Source: Tetraselmis striata (taxonomy: Eukaryota; Chlorophyta; Chlorodendrophyceae; Chlorodendrales; Chlorodendraceae). From it: DNA of 64,000 bases. Shown here piece after piece: positions 1 to 11,988 of this stretch (within the stretch, counting starts at the first letter, position 1; each line of letters opens with the position of its first letter). A program made the translations under genes and the position numbers. The DNA lies in assembly GCA_006384855.1 (NCBI GenBank), contig VCJN01001211.1:152645-216644 (forward strand). Direction: 5' to 3'. The notes beneath the pieces were generated by a model that searched no databases, was not told the DNA's origin, and worked only from the letters and a program-made list of their open reading frames with translations.

Positions 1-1124
1 CAGCAGGCCCCGGGCCTTGCAGCACGTAAGGATACGGAGTAAGGTCTGTGGACGGGAAGTTTGCGCAATATTTCGGGGCATATGAAGCCAGGAGACGACA
101 AGCGAGAAGTGCCAGTCCTGTCCCGGGGGCGAAAAAAAAGTGTCGCCTATGATGCATAGATGAAACGGGGGTCGGCGAGTGCTTACCCAGGGCACTCGAA
201 CAAAGGATTGCTCCACTTGCTCTCCCTGGTGTTTGATACATAGCTGGCTGTCTTCGGCGTGATTGGCGCCAGCGGGTCCTCGCACCGGCGGTCAGAGACA
301 ACGATCTTCTTTGACGGATTCATCCTCACGGGCTCGCAGTTGCCCAGGTCCCGGTTGGTTGGCGTAAGCGCCTTGCCCTGACTGTAGGAAGCAACTGACC
401 CAACCGCCCAGGAGCTCCCATGCGTGTCGTCCCACGCAGTGCGAGATCCCCGCCGTGAGCCAGAGCTGCCGCGCGGTCGCTTGTATGACTAGTAGCTATG
501 GGTACGCCTTTGAGGCTGTTTTACGCGTAGCCGCTGCAGGCCAGTCGGGTACGATTTGGTAGCGACGGCACCAGCGCGACGAGCCAGCCAGTGGGGAGTG
601 GTCACCATCCATCCATCCGCCGCCACGCCAACAAGCCGATCTGTAGCGGCGACGCGCGACGCGTGCAGACGCGGAGATTGCCGATTTGAGTACCCCTGCT
701 TGGATATAGGGCGCATGTAGTACAACTCAATCCATATCGACGATCCAGGCGTACACAGATCACGGATCGCATTCCCGTATTGGACAGCTGATATAGTAGG
801 ATATATAGGAAAGACAGCAGAGACGTACACAGATCGCGGATCACATTCCAGTATATAGGAAAGACAACCGAGTTAGTTAGCGCCAGTCGTCGCCTGTTAA
901 ATCGACATCAACATATATACTCATCATCGACATCATCATCAAATGACACAGCGCATGGCAACGGGCGGTGTGGGTAGTAATAGCTACCTGTACTTGTAGA
1001 AATTGTACAACCTTTCATAGTTGTTGTTAGTCCTGTTTGTAGTGCGCATTTGTTAAAGCCCTGGTGTAATTAATAAATAATTGTATAAATTGGACATGTA
1101 TATTTCAAATCTGCTACTGATGTC
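1..1124. other. Non-coding region, no gene recognised
   Basis: I see no convincing exon here. The stretch holds a short diverged direct repeat (about 750-822 and 825-870, both starting with a GTACACAGATC-type string), a copy of the poly(A)-tailed short element tail (about 112-146), and one forward copy of a dispersed ~60-bp motif (about 1007-1065) that recurs at 10.2, 42.6, 43.8, 44.5 and 47.6 kb. Confidence 0.5.
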
Positions 1125-1240
1125 AGAAATGTTATAAACCTATTTACGCGTGGTTTCCCAGCACTAATGTTAAAATTAAACTGTCCCAGTGCAACCCGTA
1201 CGGTCTGCCTGTCTTTGTTCAATAACCTGTTCATGGCCGG

Positions 1241-1369
1241 TATCCCCGGGGGTCATCATACTTTCCCGCGGGCCCAAAACGCATCCAAACTTTCCCGCGG
1301 GACGCCCATACTTTCCCGCGACCCGCCCAAACATTACCGCGACCCGCCCATACATTACCGCGCTCACAG
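1241..1369 (+). repeat. Left terminal inverted repeat of the transposon
   Basis: It matches the reverse complement of 4785-4935. Internal subrepeats of about 21 bp alternate between a TTTCCCGCG form and an ATTACCGCG form; such subterminal repeats commonly bind transposase. Confidence 0.85.
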
Positions 1370-1929
1370 CCAGCACTCCTGCCTCCCCAGGCCGCCCATA
1401 GCGACCCCACTGCGGCCTCCCAGGCAAGGTGGGAGAGGCACACGTGGTCCCGGAGGGCCGGCGACGGCAGCGGCTGCGGTGTGCGGCGGGCGATGGCGCG
1501 GGTGCGGGCTGGCGCTGTTCGAGTGGGTCACGTCAGCCGACCCGATGCCAACGACCCCGGCAGTGTGGCATGGATGCAACTTCTACGGTGTAAGGATGAC
1601 ATGCGTCCAGCTACCGTCTCCCAGGGCGCGGCTGCACAGGGCAGCGATACGGTTCTGCTAGGGCACACTATGCGCGGGACGGCTCACCTCTTGTGGCATC
1701 TGCTGCTGCATGCCGTGCTTCCCGTACCGCCCCTAGCGGGGCATGCCCTGCATATGCTGCGCCTGCATACCCATGCCAGCCATGATGCGCGGCAGCCCGG
1801 TATCCGACATGCGGCCAGTCATCATCTGGTTATGAATGGCTGCATTCCAAACAATCATCAATATAAAAAGGCCTTTTTTTGTTTTCAGCTCTACCTGTTT
1901 TCAGCTCAGCACATTTATTGATAATTAGC

Positions 1930-4009
1930 TTAACCATGCGATGCAGTGTTCTGGCGCTCTGCCATGCGCTCCTTCACCTCATTGAGCTGCCTTGAGTACT
2001 CGTGGTGCCACTCTTGTTCATGCTCGAGGAGACCTTGTTGCTTACGCTTGGGGATGATTCTGTGATATGATGCATCCGCCCCCTGTGTGTTTCCTGTTGA
2101 GTGTGCGATGCCTGCAATGGCCTCGTCTCTATTGGCCAGGCAGAGTGCCCTGACTTCTGCGGTCATGTTGGTGAAATGCCCATCTGGCGGCCACAAATAT
2201 CAATAAACATATTTACTATCAGAGGTATGCAACACGATTTGCAGAAGCAGCCATTACCGACATGCTGCAGCAGCAATGACTCAGAGTCATAATGTCGGCA
2301 AACGCAGGCACCGCCAACCAGCGCGCGCATATATATTTGGGCGGGGAGTTTGCGCTTGCCAAAGGTCAGCAGTTTTGGTCGCAGATCACAGCCTAGAATA
2401 CCATGGCACTGCAAAAACTCGAGATACGCTATCTTCTTGTCGTTAGTAACCCAGCCATTGCTGGTGGTGGTAACGGCAACAAACTCGCCACGGAGCTCAC
2501 TGCACAGCGGCATATTAACACACACGCACCACAACATACATCATCATGCTGACGTGCATCAATCATGCACAATTTTATATTTATCATATGGGCAACTATG
2601 CTGAAGGAGGGGCATGGGTTCACCTGGCCAGCTTTGTAGGCACACTGCTCCGCGCAAATATTAGCATCATTGGCAGCGCGTTCCCACCGATGGTAGCCAA
2701 GATGGCTGGGGCATGCTCCGCGCGCTCTTTAGGCACTGTGATGTTAGATTTATAGCCATTCAGGGTGAGAAAGCCTTTCTTTGTGCCAGCACATTGAGTG
2801 AGCAGGACGTTGATGTCTATCACAGTCTCATCGTAGTTGATGACCACATCAAATGTTAGCAAGGGTCGAGGTATCTCGACATCTGGTCCATATTTTGCAC
2901 TGTGCCACTCAATTGTGAGCTTGCGCAGGCTTTCCATAGCAGGCCACTTGACCTGTATATATGCAACAACATGAACATCACATGTTAAATTAGAATGTAT
3001 ATCCATGTTATGCCTTGGATGCTAGCGGGCAATCAACAGCTAGAGACCACCATATATATGGTATAAGTCAAGAACGCTATCTATGTATGATGCCAAAGCT
3101 GCGTTACCACAATGTGAAAGTTAGTGTTGCATTATATTTGAGAGAGCCTAGGCAACAGCCGCAGCTACACAGCAATGTGCCCTCAGCAAGCTACAATAAG
3201 AAACAGATGTTATGTATGTGGTGCCCTCACATTCTCGTGAAACCATTTGACATTGTCTTTGGTCAGTGCATAGCCACGTTGTGCACCCTTGGAATAGCCC
3301 TTGCGGTGCGAGAAATCAATGCCTTCGATGTTTGAACGCTGGACCCATGCCTTGTACCAATTGTCCATGTTTGTGTCCTTGGTGTAGGGGCGAGCCCACA
3401 CACATCCTGCAACCCTAACTCAATGAATACAGCTCTGGCCATCTTCTTGATCTCTCGATGATGCAGAGGCTCATCCCGCAGAATTATTGTGCTGACGACA
3501 TCAGCTATGAACTTTTCTGCCTCAGGGCAGAGTGGGGGCATGCCCGGGGCTCGGATGCCCCCGCCGGCCTGGATGACTTGCACGTATCTGCGTTGTTCCA
3601 TGTCCTTTGGCTTTGACCAATAGTGCTTGATGGTCTCAAACTTGATGGGCGCCGCAGGCACAGGCCACGTCTTGAGACCAGGCCCTTTTCCCAAGCTGCC
3701 GTCCTTCTCCTGCTGACGCAGCTTTGCTTGGGTGACACCTCCGGCAGCCATCACGGCATCAATTGACGTATATGCAGCAGCCGAGCCGCGCATTGTCAGC
3801 TCTTCAGCCTTTTCGAGCATGGACATCACCAGAGTCAGATTCTTGGTGTTGACCCTGTTGTACACCCGTGTCCTGCTGGGTGCCTGTAATATTACCAAAG
3901 ATTCATGATTCAATACATATATATTCATCGTCGGTGTGATGCAGCAAGTACATACATAAGTAACGATTGCTGTAGCACTACCACACGCACCCGTCCGGCT
4001 GCCAAGCAT
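1930..4009 (-). CDS. DDE transposase, pogo/Tc1-mariner-like, probably defective
   Basis: The coding blocks read on the minus strand. The N-terminal block (about 3843-3400) is followed in another frame by a helix-turn-helix-like piece (about 3401-3231) containing DNWYKAWVQRSN and KGYSKGAQRGYALT. After an apparent intron (donor near 3230, acceptor near 2962) comes a catalytic block (about 2960-2640) with VINYDET, NGYKSNITVP and APAILATIGGNALP, resembling the first half of DDE_1-type domains. A further block at about 2510-2165 has TTTSNGWVTNDKKIAYLEFL, and the last (about 2196-1930) is a charged C-terminal tail ending ERQNTASHG. The step from the N-terminal block to the HTH block near 3405 needs a frame change in a TG-rich run, so this copy may be inactive. 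Family assignment also rests on the TA target and the inverted repeats. Exact exon borders are not settled. Confidence 0.65.
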
Positions 4010-4784
4010 ACATATACATATATTACATCATATGAACTGTCACAAGCACACCTAGTTGTGTCACTCCCAAGTTCATTGGGCCATGTATGCAGTGACAATC
4101 ATATATACATATACATACATATATACCATGTTCTGCGACATATGTTAGCGGCTTAGCACTTCCTATATGTAGTGTTATGGTGCTGTATTTCCTGTATTTT
4201 CTATGTTATTGCCATCTATGTTAGCAGGGACGCAGACAGGCGACGTAAATGGAACAAACGCGAGCTAGCTGAGCTAGAAGTAGGCAGAACTGCGACGCGG
4301 TTGCAGTGTGCCGAGCCGGACGTCAATCAAGCAGGACAGATAAACATTACAGCGCGGTCCGAACGGTCGCCCCACCTGCATCTGCTGCTTCGTCTTCTTC
4401 TTCCGCACGCCACCGAACTGACCGCCACGAGCTCCGGCCGTGCCGCCCGTCGTCAACCTACTGCTTCCACTGCCCCTCGCCATCACGACTGGCTACATAC
4501 CTGGGCTCGCACACCACGGCGGAGACGATTATATTAGAACGTGGCAGTATGACAGACGATGAGCCGACCACTTATTAAGGAACGACCACTTATTAAGGAC
4601 GACCATATATGGCACTATTAACATCGAGCGACGCTGATGATAATAGTGCGACGCGATCGGCATGCGCCTACCCCGCGAGCCAGGCCGCGTAGAGAGCTTC
4701 ACAGCTCAGCAAGCTGGTCCTGGCCGCAAAGCTCGGCTATATGTGGGGGCGGAGGGGAGCTCACGCGGCGACCTGTGTGACTTT

Positions 4785-4935
4785 CTGTGAGCGCGGTAAT
4801 GTATGGGCGGGTCGCGGTAATGTTTGGGCGGGTCGCGGGAAAGTATGGACGGGTCGCGGGAAAGTTTGGTCGATCCGAGGGGTCGGTTTTACGGTGTTAA
4901 GGGCCCGCGGGAAAGTATGATGACCCCCGGGGATA
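4785..4935 (-). repeat. Right terminal inverted repeat of the transposon
   Basis: It is the reverse complement of 1241-1369, with extra sequence around 4871-4900. The outer TATCCCCGGGGG end and the inner CTGTGAGCGC end are both shared. Confidence 0.85.
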
Positions 4936-5066
4936 CCACCAGGTTTCAGTACGTGCTGTCGCATCGCCCGTCAGCCCTACTTTCCCGGCCACGGAGCTAC
5001 TTAGGACATGCACCACCAACTCGTCGCCTGCCATCTTCAAGCTCGATACCTTCGGCAGCGCGGCTT

Positions 5067-7097
5067 CGCGCACTGGTGCGCGCGAGGGTCGCAGTTGCTG
5101 ATAAAGTCGGCACCGAGGTCCTATTCCCGGTATTAAGTCGTCGTGCCACGCACATACATGCGTTACACCAACGGCAGCGATAGACACCCCCGCGATAGTG
5201 TGGTTTTCCGGACTCGTGCATCCATCAAAGTCGATGCCGTTTTTGCTATGGCCTCAAAATTGGGACATTTTCTGGTGGCGATCGATGGAGGAATCACACT
5301 CAGTATGGAATTGGAGCTGAGGGGTTCCCGTTGGCGGGGAGGGAGGGGATGGGGGGGGGGGGGGGGGGGGGGGGGGGCTAAGCCTCAACACTCGAAGCCG
5401 AGTCGCAATACGGATTCTCGTGGGCTCTCGCTATGGAGCGGCCGGCGCATTTCACTCTCGCAGTGGTAAACCCTTGGGGTTAGGTGTGGCGGACGCGCTC
5501 GGTACCATGGCACCTGCTCGTCTTGGTTGTCAACGACAACAACTACGCCTATCGCAACAAATCGGCGAGGACGGAGGAAGATGTCCATGTCGCTAGGACG
5601 GGCGTTAGCCGTCCTACAGGTCCTGCCGTCCAAGGCACGTAAACTCGGTTCACATGCCCTCGCAAAAGGCATCGCGACATCAACGGTCGATGTGTGTTGT
5701 GGCTTAAGAACTACCCGCGTAATTGCACCGATACGGGGACGGCGCCGCTCGTGCGCCCTTGTTTTCAGAGGGCTCGTTGCCCTCGCCCTAAACGTGCCCC
5801 GGCAACGCTTGTTGTGGCTGTGTGGAGCGCTGCGCCGCCCGTCGTGTGCGTGGCGCTTTCTACTGCAACTTCGTCGTCATCCGGGTAACAACAACCTGGA
5901 GCTGCCCACCGCGGGGGGCAACTCTACCACCTGGCGTAGCCGACGTATGCTTGTGGCGCCCGTAACTATCCCTTTCCAACTCCGGATTTGTGTCCCATGT
6001 GGCCGCGAGTCGCTGGTGCAGCATCGGCGGCAGCCTGGGCACGACCCTCGTCCCGGCGACCTTGGCATCGTTACGGCGGGTCGGCGTAGGCTACTTGAGC
6101 CACACCGGCAAATCCGTTCTCGACTGGTCAATTCCGCAAGCCGGCACCACCAACAATGCTAGCCGCCCGCCAGAAGCACCTCCCCCACCCTGCGCGACAT
6201 GCGCGCTCCGTGGCGTTGATTCTTGCGTGCTTGCTCCGTTTCACGCGGTCGTGGTCGGTGGCCGCCGCGGGTGCAACAGCAATGGCCGCCTCGCCACACC
6301 ACGCGCAGCCGGTGCCGTGGCACATGAGTATCGAACTTGGTTGGCATGTAAACGTCGTCGGCCAAACGACCCTATCTCTCTCCGCCGACATCGCGAGTTG
6401 GCCACCGGGGGCAGCTCAGGCACTTCGCGTAACCTGTGCGTTTTTCGTAGCATCGTCACCGTGGGCCAACGGCTTGCGCGCTCGTCGTGGTCGGCAGCCG
6501 TTGCCGGTGCAACAGCGGCGGCCGCTTCGCTACGGTTCGCACCGCGAAACACGCAACGTACCGAGTTGACCAGCTTTACGCAACGTCGCCGACCACCAAC
6601 CCCGACACACAGTCACACACACACAGTCACTGACACACACAGTCACACACAGTCACACACACACACACACACACACACAATTCAAGTACAACACGCCCCG
6701 CACTGGCTTCCATGAGGCCGTGCCCCATTGCACTATGCGTCCCGGGTGCCGCCCCACGTGCGATGCAGTAAGACGGCCGCCGCTGGTGGAGCGTCGGCAG
6801 TACGTCCGCTGCCATCGTCGCGCGTCGTCACGTGTAGGGTACATGCATCAATACATAATTACCAACGCGTCATGTACACCACAATGTACATCGGCGGGAT
6901 GTACGCGGTGCTCGCGCCCAGGCACGCCTACGCTTTCCTCTGCGCCTGCTTCTCAGATGTTTGCCGTCCTCTCGGCACTGTGCCCTTCTACAAACCAATA
7001 CCTTTACCGCCTTTAACTAGTCGGCACGCATGCAGACAACCCACGCTCGCAATCGTAAACGAACCGCGTGTAGGCTGGCAAAACAGAGTCGATTGCA
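5067..7097. other. GC-rich region without a recognised gene; diverged internal repeats
   Basis: Several frames stay open because of high GC, but none gives a domain I recognise. A diverged direct repeat with a period near 237 bp is visible: strings of the type GTGGTCGG..GGTGCAACAGC occur around 6245-6290 and 6480-6525. A G homopolymer lies at 5350-5377 and a CA-rich tract at 6606-6682. Confidence 0.45.
6606..6682 (+). repeat. CA microsatellite
   Basis: Interrupted (CA)n with AGT interruptions, ending in a pure run. Confidence 0.9.
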
Positions 7098-7335
7098 TGT
7101 TTGAAGTGTTCCTAACAGATTTATGGGATTTTCCACCAATCCTTATTGTCATAGTGCAACCCGTGCGGCCTGCCGGTGGTTTCAACTACCGGTTAATTTA
7201 CCGGTACCTCCAGATGTCAGTATGGCATGCCCCATCGCCCATGAGCCCGGCTTTCCCGGCCAGGGAGCTACTTAGGATAGTCACCACCAACTCGCCTGCC
7301 ATCTTGAAGTTCGTTGCCTTCGGCAGCGCCCTCCC
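7098..7335 (+). repeat. Dispersed host repeat, copy B (empty transposon target site)
   Basis: Aligns with the joined flanks of the transposon at 1241-4935. At 7203-7208 it reads GGTACC where copy A has GG-TA, the transposon, then TA-CC. It therefore preserves the pre-insertion arrangement and confirms a TA target duplication. Confidence 0.7.
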
Positions 7336-10142
7336 AATTTCCGATTCCGCCTAGCTACAGCCCTAGCGGCTCCGCCTCCACATTCTCCACATTCTCCACA
7401 TTCTCCTTTATTGGCTGAGCCTCCTCAACCATAAAATGGTGCTTCTTCCTTCGCACTCTCTTTGGCAAAACCAATATATTTGGCAACACAAGTAAATATA
7501 CTGATATTATACGAAATGTATGGACATATGGAAGTTTGCTGTATATAGGGTGTAGTAATGCGCAATACATCTGCATCGTGGCGCACGGACCGAGTAGTAC
7601 GCTCCATACGCCCAATCTGTTCGGGCCTACCCCGAGCACCGGCACTCTCTGCCTTGCGCTCGCCACCTAGGCTCGCACAATGCGGTCTCGACTATCGCAA
7701 TCGAGCAGGGTGTCAACTATCGACGACTCATGCGAGCTCGCTCGTCACGAGACGTCGCACTTGCTCCTCAACCCGTTATCTCCGACGGCACCATGCCTAA
7801 TCCAGAACAAGACGCCCCGGGACAAACCGGCCAAATATGCCTTTCTACCGACGCGTTGGAGCAGCGCCTGACGGCGCACGCGGCGGACCTCGAGTGTCGG
7901 CTGGCCGGAAAGTTTGAGGCAGCGACAACTGCCCTACTCGCCGGGCTGACCCCGACATGACTCTCAGAAGCGACCGTGGACGACCCTACCCGTTCGGCTT
8001 ACCATGGGTCGGGCACGACCCGTTTGACTGAGAGTGGTGATTCCGGAGCTAGTGCCAGACGCCGAGCTATAGCCGGAGCCCGAGGACGGCATCCTCGACT
8101 TCGCCGCCTACAACAAAGTCATCGTTCTCGGCCTTGAGTTACCAAGCCTCGCATGTTACCATTCACCGACGACACTGCATGGGCCTTAGCGGACAAGAAG
8201 TCACAAGCCGCGTACGACGAGTAAATCCATATCGGCGCTATGCCTTCTTCAAGAGATGTGCCAAGAAGCAAGGCGTTGCGCGACGCTCTGGAAACGCCTT
8301 CGGGCAAACTTGCTACGGCTCGCGGCGCGACCGGGGCCCTCGAGGCCAAGTTCCGAGCTTGCCTGCGCACCTACGGGGCGACGGAGGAGACCGCCCTTGC
8401 CCGGCCGCGCTACCTCCGCCTCATCAAAACAGTTAACAACGAGCACGGATTCGGACCGAGTCTTCGCGGAGCTCGCTTTCGATGAACGTTTCTGCAATTC
8501 CCGACACTCAGCCCGTCATCTGCAGCACCTTCGACGAGCTACACCGCTCCTTCGTCGGCAACATCCCGAGGCCAGCCTCACCGCCGCCAGCAAGGCGGCT
8601 GCGGGTGCCTCGTATGCCAAGATCACGACCGACATGGCCGACAACAAGACCGAGACAGCCAAGACATGATGCGGCGGCTGCGGCAGCTACGGCAAAGAAG
8701 GCCGCAACAGCCAAGAAACAGCTAGGAAAATATAGCGAATGGTGGTATAAACCGCCGCTCCGAGTCTTCTTCCCCCAACTCCCCCGTCACCGCGTACGGA
8801 GGCGATGGCGCAACTGGGAAAGCATCGGCGCTAGTGGGCAAGTTTTGGATTGGATCCGCCTAGGGGTTCGCATCAAGTTCAAGAGCCGGCGACGACCGCC
8901 ACCTTTCTACCACGGCGTCTCGATGAAGGACGCCACTCCGTCTCGACTAGACTTTATGGCTACGGAGCTACCGCGATGCAATCGCATCGGAGCGTGGGAG
9001 CGGACACAAAGTAAGCGGACAAAGCGCACATCAGCCGTGCGATTCGCTTGCGTGACTTCGTGGCCCTTGCTCTTGGCTTTCAGCGTACGGGTGCGGTGGC
9101 CTCGCGACTTGATACCCTGCGCTTGTACAGCGCGTGCGGGCCGGGCTCCCTATCCCTTTTCCGGTCGGATCACGAGTCAGCCCGAAAGATTCCCCATGCT
9201 GCTTATTCGGCTGCCGCTGCGTGGGTGCTCGGCCTTCGCCCGCGCGGGGGTTCCGCGCTTGTCACATGCCATGGCCCCACGTGTGGTTTTGATCCCTTAT
9301 GCCTTGGGTCTATGGATGGCTCGAACCGGAACGCTGCGGATTTCGTCGTGGAACATCTGCCCAACTTCCCCGTCGCGAACTACTAGCTAGCACCGCATGC
9401 ATATCGCTTTGAAAAACCTGTGACCTTCAGTGGCGATTGAAGCGGGGGCGGTGCTCGACCGGGACCGCTCGTTAGTCGGCAATTTGATCCTTGAGACGAG
9501 TGGGCTGCGCCTAGCAGACCGCTCGCGGCCGTCAGATTTTACGCTGGCGGGGGGATGAGGGGGCTGGCATGCGATTACATGATCGATTTCGCGTGCGTGT
9601 CCTCCACGACCCCCCCATGGGGCAACGACCGCTGGTGCACCGCCCCGGGGATCGCGGCGACCGAGGCGCAGAGCACAACAAGCCGGCGGCGGACCCGTCG
9701 TCTTCTGCCCCGGTGCGAGGTGTTCACCGGTACTACCCTTCTTGGCCGTGGACCGCGGCCGCCTCGGAAAATCCGCTTTAACGGTGGTCTACATCTTCGC
9801 GGTATTGCTCACGGTGCGCAACTTATCATTCTCTGGCGGTCCTTCCGCCCCAACTTTCATGCTTCCTTCGTGGCCAGTCCGTCCAGGCTCTTCGGAACTT
9901 TGTCGCCAGCCAATTCGCCGAGTTCCGCCATCACCAGTCGGGCACGCGGAGGGGGTTGTCGCTTCGAGTCTATGCTTGCGTGCATGGTACCTTGGGCGGC
10001 ATTCTCTGCCGGAGTGCAGACGGCCAAGTCTGATGCGTTTGCCCGTGCTCATTCCGCACCCTCTTCTGGTGCTGCTTCCACCGCGCAATTGCTGTAGTGG
10101 ACGTTTCCTATTGCCTTTTCGGGTGGTTTCCTGATCGCCTTT
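7336..10142 (+). other. Region of open frames, function unknown; possibly a decayed mobile element
   Basis: Forward-strand frames between about 7730 and 10100 encode a patchy, alanine- and arginine-rich sequence, including charged helical segments near 7790-7960 and 8230-8480. I do not recognise a domain and no single frame runs through. The layout would fit an old transposable element or an unrecognised multi-exon gene; I cannot choose between them. Confidence 0.25.
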
Positions 10143-11167
10143 TGCAGCTAACTCATGTAACCATATAAAAAGTGCGAGGAGTAATATTACTTACATCAAT
10201 ATTGCTTTAACACATGCGCATTAACACCAGAACTAAAGCAATTGTGAGTAGTAATCCTTGCGCTTGGTATGATAGTACGGGCGTTACCTGATGGTACCCT
10301 CGCCGCGCCCGATCGACGATGACCCAACATTGGGGCTTTAATGCTGGAGCGGGTGGAATGAGGGATTGATGGCTTTTCTGCGGCTCTTCCGCCGTATTTC
10401 GTCATAATCCGCGGTAATATCCGTACGAAATAAAATAAACTACTACGATAAATAAACTTTAGGGATGCATGAATAGGTATACGGGCCGCGAATGAGGGCG
10501 AACCAACATATAGTCGCTAGAGATAGACGTACCAGTAGTATCATTACCAATGTTTTACCATCTGTAAGGATACTGCGCAAAACGCACCAGGCACTGGGTA
10601 CCCACATGGGGATTTGTGTGGTACATATCCTTACACCATCAACTTCGGCGGGTCGCATCATTCATACCGGCCAGTCCGAGATGCTACCTACCAGAGCCAC
10701 GACGACAATTGTCAACACCCCTCGCCACAGGTGTATATGTTGGCTAGTGGTGCATATACAATGGAATACTCGCCATATGAAGCACAAATCATGCTGCGAT
10801 ATAATTTGCCATCCACTACCAGGTCGTAACCATGCCATAATCACACGAGAAACAAGTGGTGCTGCGGGAGGGTGCGAGGCATTTACAGTGAGCCATTGGG
10901 AAGGGGGTTATTGAACTTGTCACCAAAGGATAACATGCACATATCGTCAGATGTGCACTGGTGTGCATCGAACAACATCAGTCGGCACTGGGTCACACAA
11001 CCAGCTTGCTGAATGCTATGCGCTTCTCTCCAAGCTGCGTGGAGGTGCAGTAAATGTATTCCACCGTGTGCGACAATCTATGACCCGTGGACGTCAGCGA
11101 CCATTACCCAGATATTGGATTGAACCAGGACAACACGGTGGGCAAACTATCTCCACCGAATCAGAGC
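10143..11167. other. Intergenic region downstream of the SMYD gene
   Basis: AT-richer DNA with one reverse copy of the dispersed ~60-bp motif (about 10190-10250, containing ACATGCGCATTAA). No exon is supported. The 3' untranslated part of the SMYD gene should lie just below 11168. Confidence 0.4.
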
Positions 11168-11953
11168 TTACGCCTGGAGCATCTCCATGCCCAGCTGGCA
11201 GCGCAGCGTGTCCATCTCCTTGTAGATTCCTGCCATGCATGACGCAGGCAACGGCCAGCTAAGAGAGGAGTGTGGCAGCGCAGCTGCTGAGAATGTGAGA
11301 CGGAAGTGACGGGCAGCTCAGGCAGTGAGGTACCAGAAAGGCTTGTTCGCGGAAACGGACTATGGTCAGTGGAGTTTTGGGCTTGCCTGATGCCTGGCCG
11401 TGGGTGACCCGGAGCAGGGTGACCGCCTTCTCTGCGGCCTGGAGCGCCGCTCGCATAACGGCTGGACCGTGTGCGTCCATTGCAAGCAGCTTGGCATGCG
11501 TCGCCAGATGCAGCCCGAGGGCAGGCCAGCTGGGCGAGTAGGGCATAGGGCGGGCAGCAGCAGAAAGCGCCAATTCAATGTTGTGCGCAGTCGCTTCAGG
11601 GAGGGTGGTGCGCAGGACGCCGGTAGGGAGCTGCGAACCTCGGCGGGTAGATGTCTTCCAGTATTGGCGTCAGGGCGGTGGCGGTGGCGAGGGCGGCCTC
11701 CCAGCTCCCGGACTGGTGCCAGGAAAGGGTGGCCCAACGAGTAAGTCACCCTCCACTGATTGCATGAGGGGGTGGCGACAACTAAAGTAGAGCCCTTGTA
11801 AAGCCCTGATTGCTGAGGGCAGCTCAAAAGGCGGTAAACATGTACGGCCCATGTGCAACGGGCGGCAGATATGTATCCGGGCAGCCACACTGCACTGCAA
11901 CCTTGCCGGATCGCTGCCGCCAGGCCATCAAGACATCAGATACGGCGCTCACT

Positions 11954-11988
<35 letters not shown>

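Larger units (their letters stand above)
1241..4935 (-). mobile_element. Tc1/mariner-pogo-like DNA transposon with long terminal inverted repeats
   Basis: The element is about 3.7 kb. It starts TATCCCCGGGGGTCATCATA and ends with the exact reverse complement. The inverted repeats span 1241-1369 and 4785-4935; both contain tandem ~21-bp subrepeats built on GACCCGCCCA and ATTACCGC, and both end internally at CTGTGAGCGC or its complement. The right copy carries roughly 22 extra bases. The flanking dinucleotide is TA on both sides, the target used by the Tc1/mariner superfamily, and the undisturbed target GGTACC is seen in the paralogous repeat at 7203-7208. A DDE transposase gene fills the left and middle of the element on the minus strand. 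The part from about 4010 to 4785 holds no recognised gene. Confidence 0.85.
1125..5066 (+). repeat. Dispersed host repeat, copy A, split by the transposon at 1241-4935
   Basis: The two flanks of the transposon (about 1125-1240 and 4936-5066), read together, align with a continuous stretch at about 7098-7335. Shared landmarks are AGTGCAACCCGT on the left side, and TTTCCCGGCCA then GAGCTACTTAGGA on the right side. This shows the flanks were once one repeat unit. I cannot name the repeat family. Confidence 0.7.

Noticed and set aside
5527-6715. Plus-strand ORFs of 211 and 241 codons as genes
   Set aside because: Arginine- and alanine-rich translation typical of GC-rich non-coding DNA, over diverged direct repeats and ending in a CA microsatellite.
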